Positions 1-6,033 of a DNA stretch of 9,309 nt are shown in pieces (within the stretch, counting starts at the first letter, position 1; the number at the start of each line of letters is the position of its first letter). Position numbers and translations under genes: made by a program. The DNA comes from Candidatus Iainarchaeum sp. (GTDB taxonomy: Archaea; Iainarchaeota; Iainarchaeia; Iainarchaeales; GCA-2688035), in contig JAFCCK010000030.1 of the NCBI GenBank assembly GCA_017610245.1, forward strand, positions 1 through 9,309. Direction: 5' to 3'. The notes beneath the pieces are model-generated. The model did not search any database. It worked only from the letters and a program-made list of their open reading frames with translations, and had not been told where the DNA came from.

Positions 1-504
1 AACAGCTGAAAATTGCCGCATTTTATCGCTCAAGAAAGAGAAGTGCTCATTCAGCTCCTTGACATTCTGCCCCAACTGCTTGATTGAATCCTTTAAATAT
101 ATGCCAGTATAGGCAATGTTCTTGCCGCTCTGATTTATTTCCCGCTGAAGCATTTCTTTGCCTTCAATGCAGTAGTGCTTTACCGCATCCAACTCACTCT
201 GCGAGGGAGGCTGTAGTTTTTCAAGCAGGGAAGAAAGTCTTGCTATTGTTTGCTGGCGGGCAGTGCCGACAATCTTCTTCAGCTTTGCATTTTCGCTTTC
301 GAGCGGCTGCTTCTTCAGCTCATGCAGGGAAGATTGGAGCTGGGCTAAAACAAACTTTATTTCGCTGAATTTTTTTGCAACAATTTCATCCAGCTGCTGC
401 CGCTCTTGGGAAACGCTTTTTTCAATAAATTCAGGTATTTCGTCCAAAGAAAGAAGCAGCTGCTTCTGCTGCTGTTTGCCCTTCAAAAAATCCCAGAACC
501 CCAT
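1..504 (-). CDS. Coiled-coil protein of unknown function (C-terminus beyond window)
   Basis: I do not recognise this protein. Reading the minus strand from an ATG at 504 gives 168 codons with no stop before base 1, so this is an N-terminal fragment. It begins MGFWDFLKGKQQQ, a short hydrophobic/aromatic start followed by a Gln/Lys stretch. The rest is rich in Leu, Glu, Lys and Gln with long heptad-like helices (about residues 30-68, 72-98 and 104-168), suggesting an extended coiled coil. No transmembrane segment, signal peptide or catalytic motif is visible. It is divergent from the Cas4-like nuclease gene, about 107 bases apart. A TTTAAA box about 29 bases upstream of the ATG fits a leaderless transcript and supports this start. 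A structural or DNA-associated scaffold role is conceivable, but nothing in the sequence proves it. The reading frame is well supported; the function is unknown. Confidence 0.72.
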   Translation of the reverse strand, partial: MGFWDFLKGKQQQKQLLLSLDEIPEFIEKSVSQERQQLDEIVAKKFSEIKFVLAQLQSSLHELKKQPLESENAKLKKIVGTARQQTIARLSSLLEKLQPPSQSELDAVKHYCIEGKEMLQREINQSGKNIAYTGIYLKDSIKQLGQNVKELNEHFSFLSDKMRQFSAV

Positions 505-528
505 GCAATAAATTAGAGGCAAACAAAG

Positions 529-536
529 ATTTAAAG
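529..536 (-). promoter_or_regulatory. TATA-like box for the coiled-coil gene
   Basis: On the minus strand this reads CTTTAAAT. Its centre is about 29 bases before the ATG at 504, the usual archaeal TATA-to-start distance, so transcription should begin at or next to the start codon. No Shine-Dalgarno sequence precedes the ATG, consistent with a leaderless mRNA. Confidence 0.5.
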
Positions 537-546
537 CGATTGGATT

Positions 547-560
547 AGTGGAAATCCACT
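547..560. repeat. Perfect 6-base inverted repeat between divergent promoters
   Basis: AGTGGA and TCCACT flank a central AA, making a 14-base near-continuous palindrome. It lies between the outward-facing TATA boxes of the coiled-coil gene and the Cas4-like gene, about 14 bases from each. That is where a dimeric regulator could act on both genes. A 6-base arm can arise by chance, so the operator role is only a suggestion. Confidence 0.35.
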
Positions 561-572
561 CTATGGAAAGTG

Positions 573-580
573 ATTTAAAA
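573..580 (+). promoter_or_regulatory. TATA-like box for the Cas4-like gene
   Basis: The plus strand reads ATTTAAAA here, centred about 35 bases before the ATG at 612. The predicted transcript start is near 603, giving a leader of roughly 9 bases. A GTG at 600 lies in frame but would fall at or upstream of that point. Confidence 0.45.
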
Positions 581-611
581 AAGCGCATCCCTTAAATTAG
601 TGGGCATCTGC

Positions 612-1271
612 ATGATTGATTTTGACAAGATGATTGACAACCATATTGCGAGGGAGCACAGACCCAAAGCAATTGGAAGGTATTACCCCAGCGAGATAGG
701 CAGCTGCATGAGAAAAGTGTGGTATTCTTACAAATATCCGCTGGAGGTAAAGCCCGATCTGGCCAAAATATTTGAGGTTGGGAATATAATGCACGATTTT
801 GTTGTGGAAGTATTGAAAAGCGACAAGAACAAGGAGGTAGAGCTGCTCAAGAGCGAATTCCCGCTGAAAATAAAGGGCCAGGACTTCCTTGTTTCAGGCA
901 GGGTTGATGATTTGATTTTGGTAAAGGAGAGCGGGAAATCGTGGGTAGTAGAGGTGAAAAGCACAAAGAGCGTTGATTTCGTAAAGGAAGCCGACAAAAA
1001 GCATTTAATGCAGCTGCAGCTGTATATGCATGCAACAGGCATTCACAATGGCATGGTTCTGTATATAGATAAAACAAATTTGAAGAGCAAGGTTTTTTCA
1101 GAAAAGTATAGCGAGGAGAAGGCAAGGGAAATAATGGAGCGTTTTGGGCAATTGCACCAGCTGCTTTCGCAGAACTTGCTCCCAGTGGCGGAAGCAAGGA
1201 AAAAAGAGGAAATGGGCTGGATGTGCAGATACTGCGAATACTGTGAGAAATGCGAGAAAAGCGAGGCATAG
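612..1271 (+). CDS. Cas4-like PD-(D/E)XK exonuclease with Fe-S cysteines, no CRISPR nearby
   Basis: A 219-residue RecB-type nuclease of the Cas4 family. Such enzymes are metal-dependent DNA exonucleases; true Cas4 trims prespacers during CRISPR adaptation. Visible motifs in order: the YYPSEIGSC segment with Cys32, His61 in GNIMHDF, the acidic residue in GRVDD (Asp99), the catalytic E-x-K in VVEVKST (Glu114, Lys116), and QLQLY (Gln134-x3-Tyr138). The C-terminus is CRYCEYCEKC; Cys205-x2-Cys208-x5-Cys214 together with Cys32 matches the usual Cas4 [4Fe-4S] ligand set, and Cys211 is extra. All catalytic residues look intact. ATG 612 is preferred over the in-frame GTG at 600 because MIDFDKMIDN is a natural start for this group and fits the promoter. 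No cas1, cas2 or CRISPR repeat is in the window, so it is better seen as a solo Cas4-like repair or maintenance nuclease (inference). It ends 3 bases before the convergent membrane-protein gene. Confidence 0.88.
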   Translation: MIDFDKMIDNHIAREHRPKAIGRYYPSEIGSCMRKVWYSYKYPLEVKPDLAKIFEVGNIMHDFVVEVLKSDKNKEVELLKSEFPLKIKGQDFLVSGRVDDLILVKESGKSWVVEVKSTKSVDFVKEADKKHLMQLQLYMHATGIHNGMVLYIDKTNLKSKVFSEKYSEEKAREIMERFGQLHQLLSQNLLPVAEARKKEEMGWMCRYCEYCEKCEKSEA

Positions 1272-1274
1272 CTG

Positions 1275-1496
1275 CTAAGGACTCACGAGCCTGGATGCTT
1301 GCACCGCCTTATTGAACAAAAGTAGGCTAGTGCCAAGGCAAAGCCAGGCAACAAGATAAAAGCTGAGTGCATTAAACAAATCCCCCTGTAATTGGATTAA
1401 AATCCCTTGAATCATCGCTGTGAGGAATATTGCCATGAGGGCAGCTGAAAAGAAAAAGAGTGAAATATACCTGCTGTAAAAGGAAAGCCTTGACAT
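1275..1496 (-). CDS. Small two-helix membrane protein, unknown function
   Basis: A 73-residue hydrophobic protein I do not recognise. It has two predicted transmembrane helices, about residues 10-33 (rich in Phe, Ala, Leu, Ile) and 41-62 (FNALSFYLVAWLCLG region), joined by a short QLQGDL loop. The N-terminus carries three Arg-type charges (MSRLSFYSRY) and the C-terminus is a short polar tail with Lys and Arg. A longer in-frame reading begins at 1553, but the ATG at 1496 is chosen because a strong minus-strand TATA sequence (TTTTATATTT, 1525-1534) lies about 33 bases upstream of it and inside the longer version. The gene is convergent with the nuclease, 3 bases apart, and divergent from the prenyl synthase. 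The promoter placement and continuous hydrophobic pattern argue that it is real; the function is unknown. Confidence 0.58.
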   Translation of the reverse strand: MSRLSFYSRYISLFFFSAALMAIFLTAMIQGILIQLQGDLFNALSFYLVAWLCLGTSLLLFNKAVQASRLVSP

Positions 1497-1523
1497 TGCA
1501 ACAACACAAAATGAATGTACAAA

Positions 1524-1535
1524 GAAATATAAAAG
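1524..1535 (-). promoter_or_regulatory. TATA box for the small membrane-protein gene
   Basis: The minus strand reads CTTTTATATTTC, one of the best archaeal TATA matches in the window. Transcription would start near 1503, about 7 bases before the ATG at 1496. The same A/T tract read on the plus strand (AAATATAAAAG) could also serve the divergent prenyl synthase gene with a leader of about 40 bases. Confidence 0.55.
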
Positions 1536-1556
1536 AATTTGTATACATAACATATT

Positions 1557-1566
1557 GTTTTTAAAA
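1557..1566 (+). promoter_or_regulatory. TATA-like box for the prenyl synthase gene
   Basis: The plus strand reads GTTTTTAAAA, centred about 36 bases before the ATG at 1598. The predicted transcript start near 1588 would barely include the Shine-Dalgarno site at 1587-1592, so the upstream A/T tract around 1529 is a rival promoter. Confidence 0.4.
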
Positions 1567-1586
1567 CACCTTTTCCCAAAGAATCT

Positions 1587-1592
1587 AGGAGA
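1587..1592 (+). promoter_or_regulatory. Shine-Dalgarno site of the prenyl synthase gene
   Basis: AGGAGA, with its GGAG core six bases before the ATG at 1598, is the clearest ribosome binding site in the window. It fixes the start of the prenyl synthase and contrasts with the mostly leaderless neighbours. Confidence 0.6.
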
Positions 1593-1597
1593 GCAGC

Positions 1598-2662
1598 ATG
1601 AACATCAAGCAATACCTTAAGGAAAAAAAGCCCCTGATTGACAAGGAGATTGAAAAGGTTTTCCCGAGGAAAATCACAAAGGAATGGCTGGAATTTGCAT
1701 TAGGAAAGGCTAGCTTTGCTTATGATGCTGAAACTATTTCAAAGAGCATGGCAGAGCCGATTTGGGAATACTTGGATAGGGGCGGGAAACGCTGGAGGCC
1801 GGCTTTGTGCTTGCTTGCCTGTGAAGCTGTTGGGGGCAGGGAGGAGCAGGCACTACCATTTGCCCCCTTGATAGAATTAGTGCATGAGGGCACAATCATG
1901 GCAGACGATGTCCAAGACGATTCAAAGAAAAGAAGGGGAAAGCCATGCACCCACTTACTCTATGGGATTGATATTGCGACCAATGATTCAGACGCCTTGT
2001 ACTTCATTGGATTGATCGCACTGTACAGGAACACGCGGCAACTTCCTGCAGAGAAGAGAAACAAGATTTATGATTTGTATAGCGAGGAGCTGCTGAGGGT
2101 CTGTACAGGACAGGCAATGGATATTTTGTGGCATAAGGGGAAGAAGGCAGATATTGCGGAGCAGGAATACTTGCAGATGGTTGTGTACAAAACAGGTGTT
2201 TTGGCCAGATTTGCGGCAAAGCTAGGGGCAATATTAGGAAATGCCAGCGGGGAGCAAATTGAAGCATTGGGAAAGTTTGGTGAATCCCTTGGCATTGGAT
2301 TCCAGATTCAGGATGATATTCTGGAGCTTACTGGGGGGAAGTTCCAAAAAGGGAAGGGCAGAGCTGGCGGGGACATCCATGAGGGGAAGCGCACACTGCT
2401 CGTGATAAAAACACTGGAGAGGGCAGATGAAAAAGACAGGAAGAGATTGATTGAAATATTAGATAGCCATCCAACAGATGAGAAAATAATTGGGGAAGCT
2501 GTTGAAATAATCAAGAAATATGGGGCAATAGAGTACGCTCAGAAAAAGGCTGAAGAGGTAGTGGAAGCAGCATGGAAAAAAATTGATTCAATGCTGAATG
2601 ATAGCAATGCAAAGAAGCTTCTGGGGGAGCTTGCTGATTATTCAATAAAAAGGGGGATTTAG
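1598..2662 (+). CDS. Polyprenyl (probably geranylgeranyl) diphosphate synthase
   Basis: A 354-residue trans-isoprenyl diphosphate synthase, which condenses isopentenyl diphosphate with an allylic diphosphate in the cytosol. In archaea the usual product, GGPP, feeds ether lipids. Motifs in order: GGKRWRP (62-68), the first aspartate-rich motif DDVQD (103-107) followed by SKKRRGKP, GQAMD (171-175), Lys198-Thr-Gly, the second motif FQIQDDILE (235-243) and GGDIHEGKRT (257-266). All substrate and Mg2+ binding elements are present, but the last position of the second motif is Glu rather than the usual Asp. No aromatic residue lies in the five positions before the first motif (GTIMA), which argues against a farnesyl-only product; GGPP or longer is an inference. 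An N-terminal helical extension of about 40 residues makes it somewhat longer than the common 300-330. Its TAG stop overlaps the stop of the convergent dikinase gene. Confidence 0.93.
   Translation: MNIKQYLKEKKPLIDKEIEKVFPRKITKEWLEFALGKASFAYDAETISKSMAEPIWEYLDRGGKRWRPALCLLACEAVGGREEQALPFAPLIELVHEGTIMADDVQDDSKKRRGKPCTHLLYGIDIATNDSDALYFIGLIALYRNTRQLPAEKRNKIYDLYSEELLRVCTGQAMDILWHKGKKADIAEQEYLQMVVYKTGVLARFAAKLGAILGNASGEQIEALGKFGESLGIGFQIQDDILELTGGKFQKGKGRAGGDIHEGKRTLLVIKTLERADEKDRKRLIEILDSHPTDEKIIGEAVEIIKKYGAIEYAQKKAEEVVEAAWKKIDSMLNDSNAKKLLGELADYSIKRGI
2643..2651 (-). terminator. Possible T-rich terminator for ppdK
   Basis: On the minus strand a TTTTTATTG run begins about 8 bases after the ppdK stop, inside the 3' end of the prenyl synthase gene. 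Archaeal termination often needs only a short oligo-T stretch. With five T in a row this is weak evidence. Confidence 0.25.
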
Positions 2663-5331
2663 GAAAAGCTGTTTTCCTGCTTTTCCTTGATTGCTGCCTG
2701 GGCTGCTGCCAGGCGCGCGATTGGAACCCTAAAGGGGGAGCAGCTTACATCATTGAGCCCAATCCTGTGGCAGAATTCAACTGAACGGGGCTCGCCCCCA
2801 TGCTCGCCGCAAATCCCGATTTCTATCTTTGGATTTGTTTTTCTTGCCTTTTCAACACACAACTGCATTAGCTTGCCAACTCCTTCCTGGTCGATGCTCT
2901 GGAATGGGTCCCTCTCATAAATTCCCATTTCAGTGTAGTATTTCAGGAATTTTCCAGCGTCATCCCTGCTGAAGCCGCAGGTCATCTGTGTTAGGTCGTT
3001 TGTGCCAAAACTCATGAAATCAGCTTCCCTTGCAATCTCATCGGCTGTAAGAGCTGCTCGAGGCACCTCTATCATTGTTCCAATGCGGTAGTGGATTTTC
3101 CCCTCTGCGCCGATTTCTTTCGCAACCTTTTTCACCAGCTCCTTTATTTTCAAGAATTCTTCCAGTTTCCCGGCAAGAGGAACCTCTATCTCTGGCATTG
3201 GGTTTTTGCCTGCTTCCTTGCACTCCAGGGCTGCTTCCAGAATTGCCTTTACTTGCATTTCGTTTATTTCCGGGAAAACAACTCCCAGACGACAGCCCCT
3301 AAAGCCGAGCATTGGGTTGAATTCATGCAGCTCGGCAATCTTTGCGCGAAGCTTTTCCTCTGAAACGCCCATTTTAGATGCAAGCTCTTTTATTTCCTTC
3401 TCCTCTTTTGGGAGAAATTCGTGCAATGGAGGGTCGAGCAGCCTGATTATAACCGGCAAGCCGTCCATTACCTCAAAAATTCCCTTGAAATCCTCCTTTT
3501 GGTAGGGCAGCAGTTTTTCCAATGCTTTTCTTCTCCCGGCTTCATTCTCGGCCAGAATCATTTCCCTAACTGCCTTAATTCTCTCGCCCTCAAAGAACAT
3601 GTGTTCAGTGCGGGCCAAACCTATGCCCTCTGCCCCATAATCGAGGGCAATCTTTGAATCTTTTGGATTGTCTGCGTTGGTTTTAACTTTGAGCTTTCGG
3701 AAAGAATCAGCCCATTTCATTAAGGTAGCGAAATCGCCCTTCATCTGCGGCTCAACCAATGGGATTTTCCCCTCAAACACCTCTCCTGCGCTACCATCAA
3801 TAGAAAGCCAGTCATTTTCCTTAATTACCAAGTTTTTCGATGGGATTGAAAATTGCTTTTCCTTTTCATTTACAACAATATCTTCGGTACCGCAAACAGC
3901 ACATTTTCCCATGCCCCTTGCCACAACTGCGCAGTGACTTGTTATTCCTCCTCTAGAGGTGAGCATTCCAGTTGCAGCATTCATTCCCTCAATATCCTCT
4001 GGGGAGGTTTCAACCCTAACTAAAATTAATTTTTCAGAAGGGTCTTCATCAACTAACTGCTTGGCTTTCTCTGCAGTGAAAACAACCTTTCCAACTGCCG
4101 CACCTGGAGAAGCGGGCAGACCCTTTGCAATTGCTTTTGCTTCCTGTTTTGCAGCAGGGTCGAGCTGCTTGTGCAGTAGTTGGTCGAGTTGCTCTGGCTG
4201 GACGCGCAACACTGCCTCCTCCTTTGTTATGAGCCCTTCCTTTTCCATATCCACTGCAATTTTCACTGCCGCTTGAGCTGTCCTCTTTCCCTTCCTTGTT
4301 TGCAGCAAGTAAAGCTTTTTATTCTCAATCGTGAACTCAAAGTCCTGCAAATCCTTGTAATGCTTTTCAAGGATTTCGTAAACGCGCAGCAGTTCTTTGT
4401 ATACTGTGGGCATTACTTCCCTCAGGCTGTCAATAGGTTTTGGGGTGCGAATGCCTGCAACAACGTCTTCCCCTTGCGCATTCAACAGAAATTCGCCGTA
4501 ATGTTCCTTTTCTCCATTCGCGGGGTTTCTCGTGAAAGAAACCCCTGTTCCGCTGCTTTCTCCCATGTTGCCGAAAACCATTGCTTGGACATTTACGCCA
4601 GTTCCGGCATCATTTCTCAAATTGTTTATTCTCCTGTAGGAAATTGCCCTTGGATTGTTCCAGCTGTTGAAGACAGCATCAATTGCCATTTTTAGCTGTT
4701 TCCAGGGCTCCTGGGGAAAGTCCTTTCCTGCCTCCTTCCTAACAAGCTCCTTGTATTTAGGAATTAAAGCTTTCAAGTCAGCTGCATCTAGTTCAGTGTC
4801 ATACTGCACACCCTTTGTTTGCTTTGCCTCGTCCAAGGCTTCCTCAAAGAGAGAGCGCTTTACCCCCATTACTACATCACCAAACATTGTAATAAAGCGG
4901 CGATAAGAATCGTAGGCTACCCTTTCGTTCTTGGTTTTTTTAGCAAAAGTCTTAACGCTCTCATCATTCATGCCCAAATTCAGCACAGTATCCATCATTC
5001 CGGGCATGGAAATATAGGAGCCGCTTCTTACAGAAACAAATAGCGGGTTTTCGCCCTTTCCAAGCTTTTTTTTGAGCTTTTTTTCCAATTCAGCGAGCTT
5101 TTCCTTAACCTGCTCTTCCAATCCCTGAGGCCACTTTTTTCCGATTTCATAGAATTCATTGCACGCCTCAGTTGTAATAGTAAAACCTGGGGGAACAGGT
5201 AATCCAGCTTCAGTCATTTCAGCAAGCTGTGCTCCCTTGTTCCCAAGCTTGAAAACCCACTCTGGGCTGTTGGCATTCTTTACCTCGTCAAAGGAATAAA
5301 CGTATTTCTTCTTCTCGTCCAATAGGCTCAC
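2659..5331 (-). CDS. ppdK: Pyruvate, phosphate dikinase
   Basis: An 890-residue cytosolic enzyme interconverting pyruvate + ATP + phosphate and PEP + AMP + pyrophosphate; it can serve gluconeogenesis or, in reverse, glycolysis. Domain order is complete: N-terminal ATP-grasp with LGNKGAQLAEM (Lys about 32) and the dikinase hallmark SVRSG...MPGMMDTVLNLG (about 99-120), the swivelling phosphohistidine domain with GGITSHCAVVARG (catalytic His about 466, with the adjacent Thr-Ser), and a C-terminal PEP/pyruvate TIM barrel with GIGLARTEHMF, FGTNDLTQM and the catalytic Cys in GICGEHGGEP (about 841). PEP synthase lacks the MPGMMDT pattern, so dikinase is the better call. The usual SGARASMPG reads SGSYISMPG here. 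GTG 5331 is chosen over the upstream in-frame TTG 5346: GGGAG lies 8 bases before it, and a TATA sequence lies 27 bases before it. Length is close to the usual 870-900. It is convergent with the prenyl synthase and divergent from the basic protein gene. Confidence 0.96.
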   Translation of the reverse strand: MSLLDEKKKYVYSFDEVKNANSPEWVFKLGNKGAQLAEMTEAGLPVPPGFTITTEACNEFYEIGKKWPQGLEEQVKEKLAELEKKLKKKLGKGENPLFVSVRSGSYISMPGMMDTVLNLGMNDESVKTFAKKTKNERVAYDSYRRFITMFGDVVMGVKRSLFEEALDEAKQTKGVQYDTELDAADLKALIPKYKELVRKEAGKDFPQEPWKQLKMAIDAVFNSWNNPRAISYRRINNLRNDAGTGVNVQAMVFGNMGESSGTGVSFTRNPANGEKEHYGEFLLNAQGEDVVAGIRTPKPIDSLREVMPTVYKELLRVYEILEKHYKDLQDFEFTIENKKLYLLQTRKGKRTAQAAVKIAVDMEKEGLITKEEAVLRVQPEQLDQLLHKQLDPAAKQEAKAIAKGLPASPGAAVGKVVFTAEKAKQLVDEDPSEKLILVRVETSPEDIEGMNAATGMLTSRGGITSHCAVVARGMGKCAVCGTEDIVVNEKEKQFSIPSKNLVIKENDWLSIDGSAGEVFEGKIPLVEPQMKGDFATLMKWADSFRKLKVKTNADNPKDSKIALDYGAEGIGLARTEHMFFEGERIKAVREMILAENEAGRRKALEKLLPYQKEDFKGIFEVMDGLPVIIRLLDPPLHEFLPKEEKEIKELASKMGVSEEKLRAKIAELHEFNPMLGFRGCRLGVVFPEINEMQVKAILEAALECKEAGKNPMPEIEVPLAGKLEEFLKIKELVKKVAKEIGAEGKIHYRIGTMIEVPRAALTADEIAREADFMSFGTNDLTQMTCGFSRDDAGKFLKYYTEMGIYERDPFQSIDQEGVGKLMQLCVEKARKTNPKIEIGICGEHGGEPRSVEFCHRIGLNDVSCSPFRVPIARLAAAQAAIKEKQENSFS

Positions 5332-5339
5332 CTTTCTTT

Positions 5340-5344
5340 CTCCC
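5340..5344 (-). promoter_or_regulatory. Candidate ribosome binding site for ppdK
   Basis: GGGAG on the minus strand, eight bases before the GTG at 5331. It supports that start over the TTG at 5346, which overlaps this site. It only functions if transcription begins upstream, for example from the distal TATA candidate at 5383-5389. Confidence 0.4.
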
Positions 5345-5353
5345 AAAAATAGG

Positions 5354-5363
5354 AAATATAATA
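5354..5363 (-). promoter_or_regulatory. Proximal TATA box for ppdK
   Basis: The minus strand reads TATTATATTT, centred about 27 bases before the GTG at 5331, which would give a leaderless transcript. A second candidate, minus-strand TTTAAAA at 5383-5389, would give a leader of about 28 bases that includes the GGGAG ribosome site at 5340-5344. The two predict different translation modes. Confidence 0.5.
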
Positions 5364-5411
5364 GAATTGCCCTGAAAAAGGGTTTTAAAGCTTTTGTGAG
5401 GGTGGAAATAG

Positions 5412-5420
5412 TTTTAATAA
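5412..5420 (+). promoter_or_regulatory. TATA box for the basic unknown protein
   Basis: TTTTAATAA on the plus strand is centred about 27 bases before the ATG at 5443, so the transcript should begin at the start codon itself. The bases between (a T-rich stretch) contain no Shine-Dalgarno site, as expected of a leaderless gene. Confidence 0.55.
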
Positions 5421-5442
5421 GTATGAGACTTTTTTCTTAGCG

Positions 5443-6033
5443 ATGCCTAAAAGAAAAGGGCCCAAGAGACAAGGGTTACACAAAGAGCCCATAACGGCAA
5501 GGGAAGCGGCAAAGGCCCTAAAGGCAGAATTTGTAAGATTAAGGAGAAAAAAGGGCAAAGAGACAACACGCTGGGATAGGATACAAGCCGCACAGAAAGT
5601 GCTTGGAAAGGCAGGTGCTGAGCCTGCTAGGAAAGTTGCGGAAAAAACAAGGGATCTGCTGCTCAGCACCGAAAGAGCGAAAAAGCTTGCGAAAATGGGG
5701 AGGGTGGCAACAGCAGTAAGCATCCTTAATGAGCTAGAAGCTTTTCGTGAAAGCCATGGGATTCTGGAGAGGTTCAGCGCAGGAGCATTGGCATTGAGAA
5801 GCAAGGACAAAATGGATAAGGCACTGCACCTATGGCTTAGTATGCTGGCTTCCGAACAGGCAGCCGTTGAGAAGAAAAGGAGCATTCATAAATGGCCGAT
5901 TAGGTTCCTTATGCTTGAAACTCTTGACAATATTGCAACCCTTGCGCACAAGACAGGCAATGAGCAGTTACGTGCTGATGCGGTGAAGGATTCGGAATAT
6001 ATTTTGAACTTGCTGCGGAAGAGAATGCGCTAA
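5443..6033 (+). CDS. Basic helical protein of unknown function
   Basis: A 196-residue protein I do not recognise. The first 45 residues are very rich in Lys and Arg (MPKRKGPKRQG, VRLRRKKGKE) and look disordered and possibly nucleic-acid binding. The remainder is predicted to be helical, with Ala/Leu-rich segments; residues about 78-100 and 114-136 (ALALRSKDKMDKALHLW) resemble tetratricopeptide-type helix pairs, though no full consensus is met. It ends in RKRMR. There is no signal peptide, membrane segment, cysteine or visible catalytic motif. A leaderless promoter fits ATG 5443. It is divergent from ppdK and its stop codon overlaps that of thyX. A ribosome- or RNA-associated role would suit the charge, but this is inference only. 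The opposite strand is also open over much of the gene; promoter, composition and the snug stop overlap favour this frame. Confidence 0.8.
   Translation: MPKRKGPKRQGLHKEPITAREAAKALKAEFVRLRRKKGKETTRWDRIQAAQKVLGKAGAEPARKVAEKTRDLLLSTERAKKLAKMGRVATAVSILNELEAFRESHGILERFSAGALALRSKDKMDKALHLWLSMLASEQAAVEKKRSIHKWPIRFLMLETLDNIATLAHKTGNEQLRADAVKDSEYILNLLRKRMR

Noticed and set aside
84..511. Two plus-strand open frames over the coiled-coil gene
   Set aside because: They are Cys/Ser-rich, low-complexity translations antisense to a continuous 168-codon frame with a matching promoter.
600..602. GTG start for the Cas4-like gene
   Set aside because: It adds only four residues (MGIC) and falls at or before the predicted transcript start; ATG 612 gives a more natural N-terminus. 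It is not fully excluded.
505..611. CRISPR leader or repeat next to the Cas4-like gene
   Set aside because: Only one short palindrome and one 8-base direct repeat are present, with no regularly spaced repeats anywhere in the window.
847..1269. 140-codon minus-strand frame inside the Cas4-like gene
   Set aside because: It is antisense to a protein with intact nuclease motifs, and its Ser/Pro/Leu-rich composition is typical of a shadow frame.
4180..4695. 171-codon plus-strand frame inside ppdK
   Set aside because: It lies opposite highly conserved dikinase sequence, has Cys/Phe-rich shadow composition and no promoter of its own.
5344..5346. TTG start for ppdK
   Set aside because: It is a rare start overlapping the GGGAG site that serves GTG 5331, and it is too close to the proximal TATA box.
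5383..5395. AAAGCTTT palindrome as a hairpin terminator or operator
   Set aside because: It is a short A/T-rich dyad inside a promoter region where such sequences are expected by chance.
5385..5885. 166-codon minus-strand frame opposite the basic protein gene
   Set aside because: It is Ser/Ala/Leu-rich and extends into the ppdK/basic-protein promoter region. The plus frame has a leaderless promoter and fits the stop overlap with thyX.
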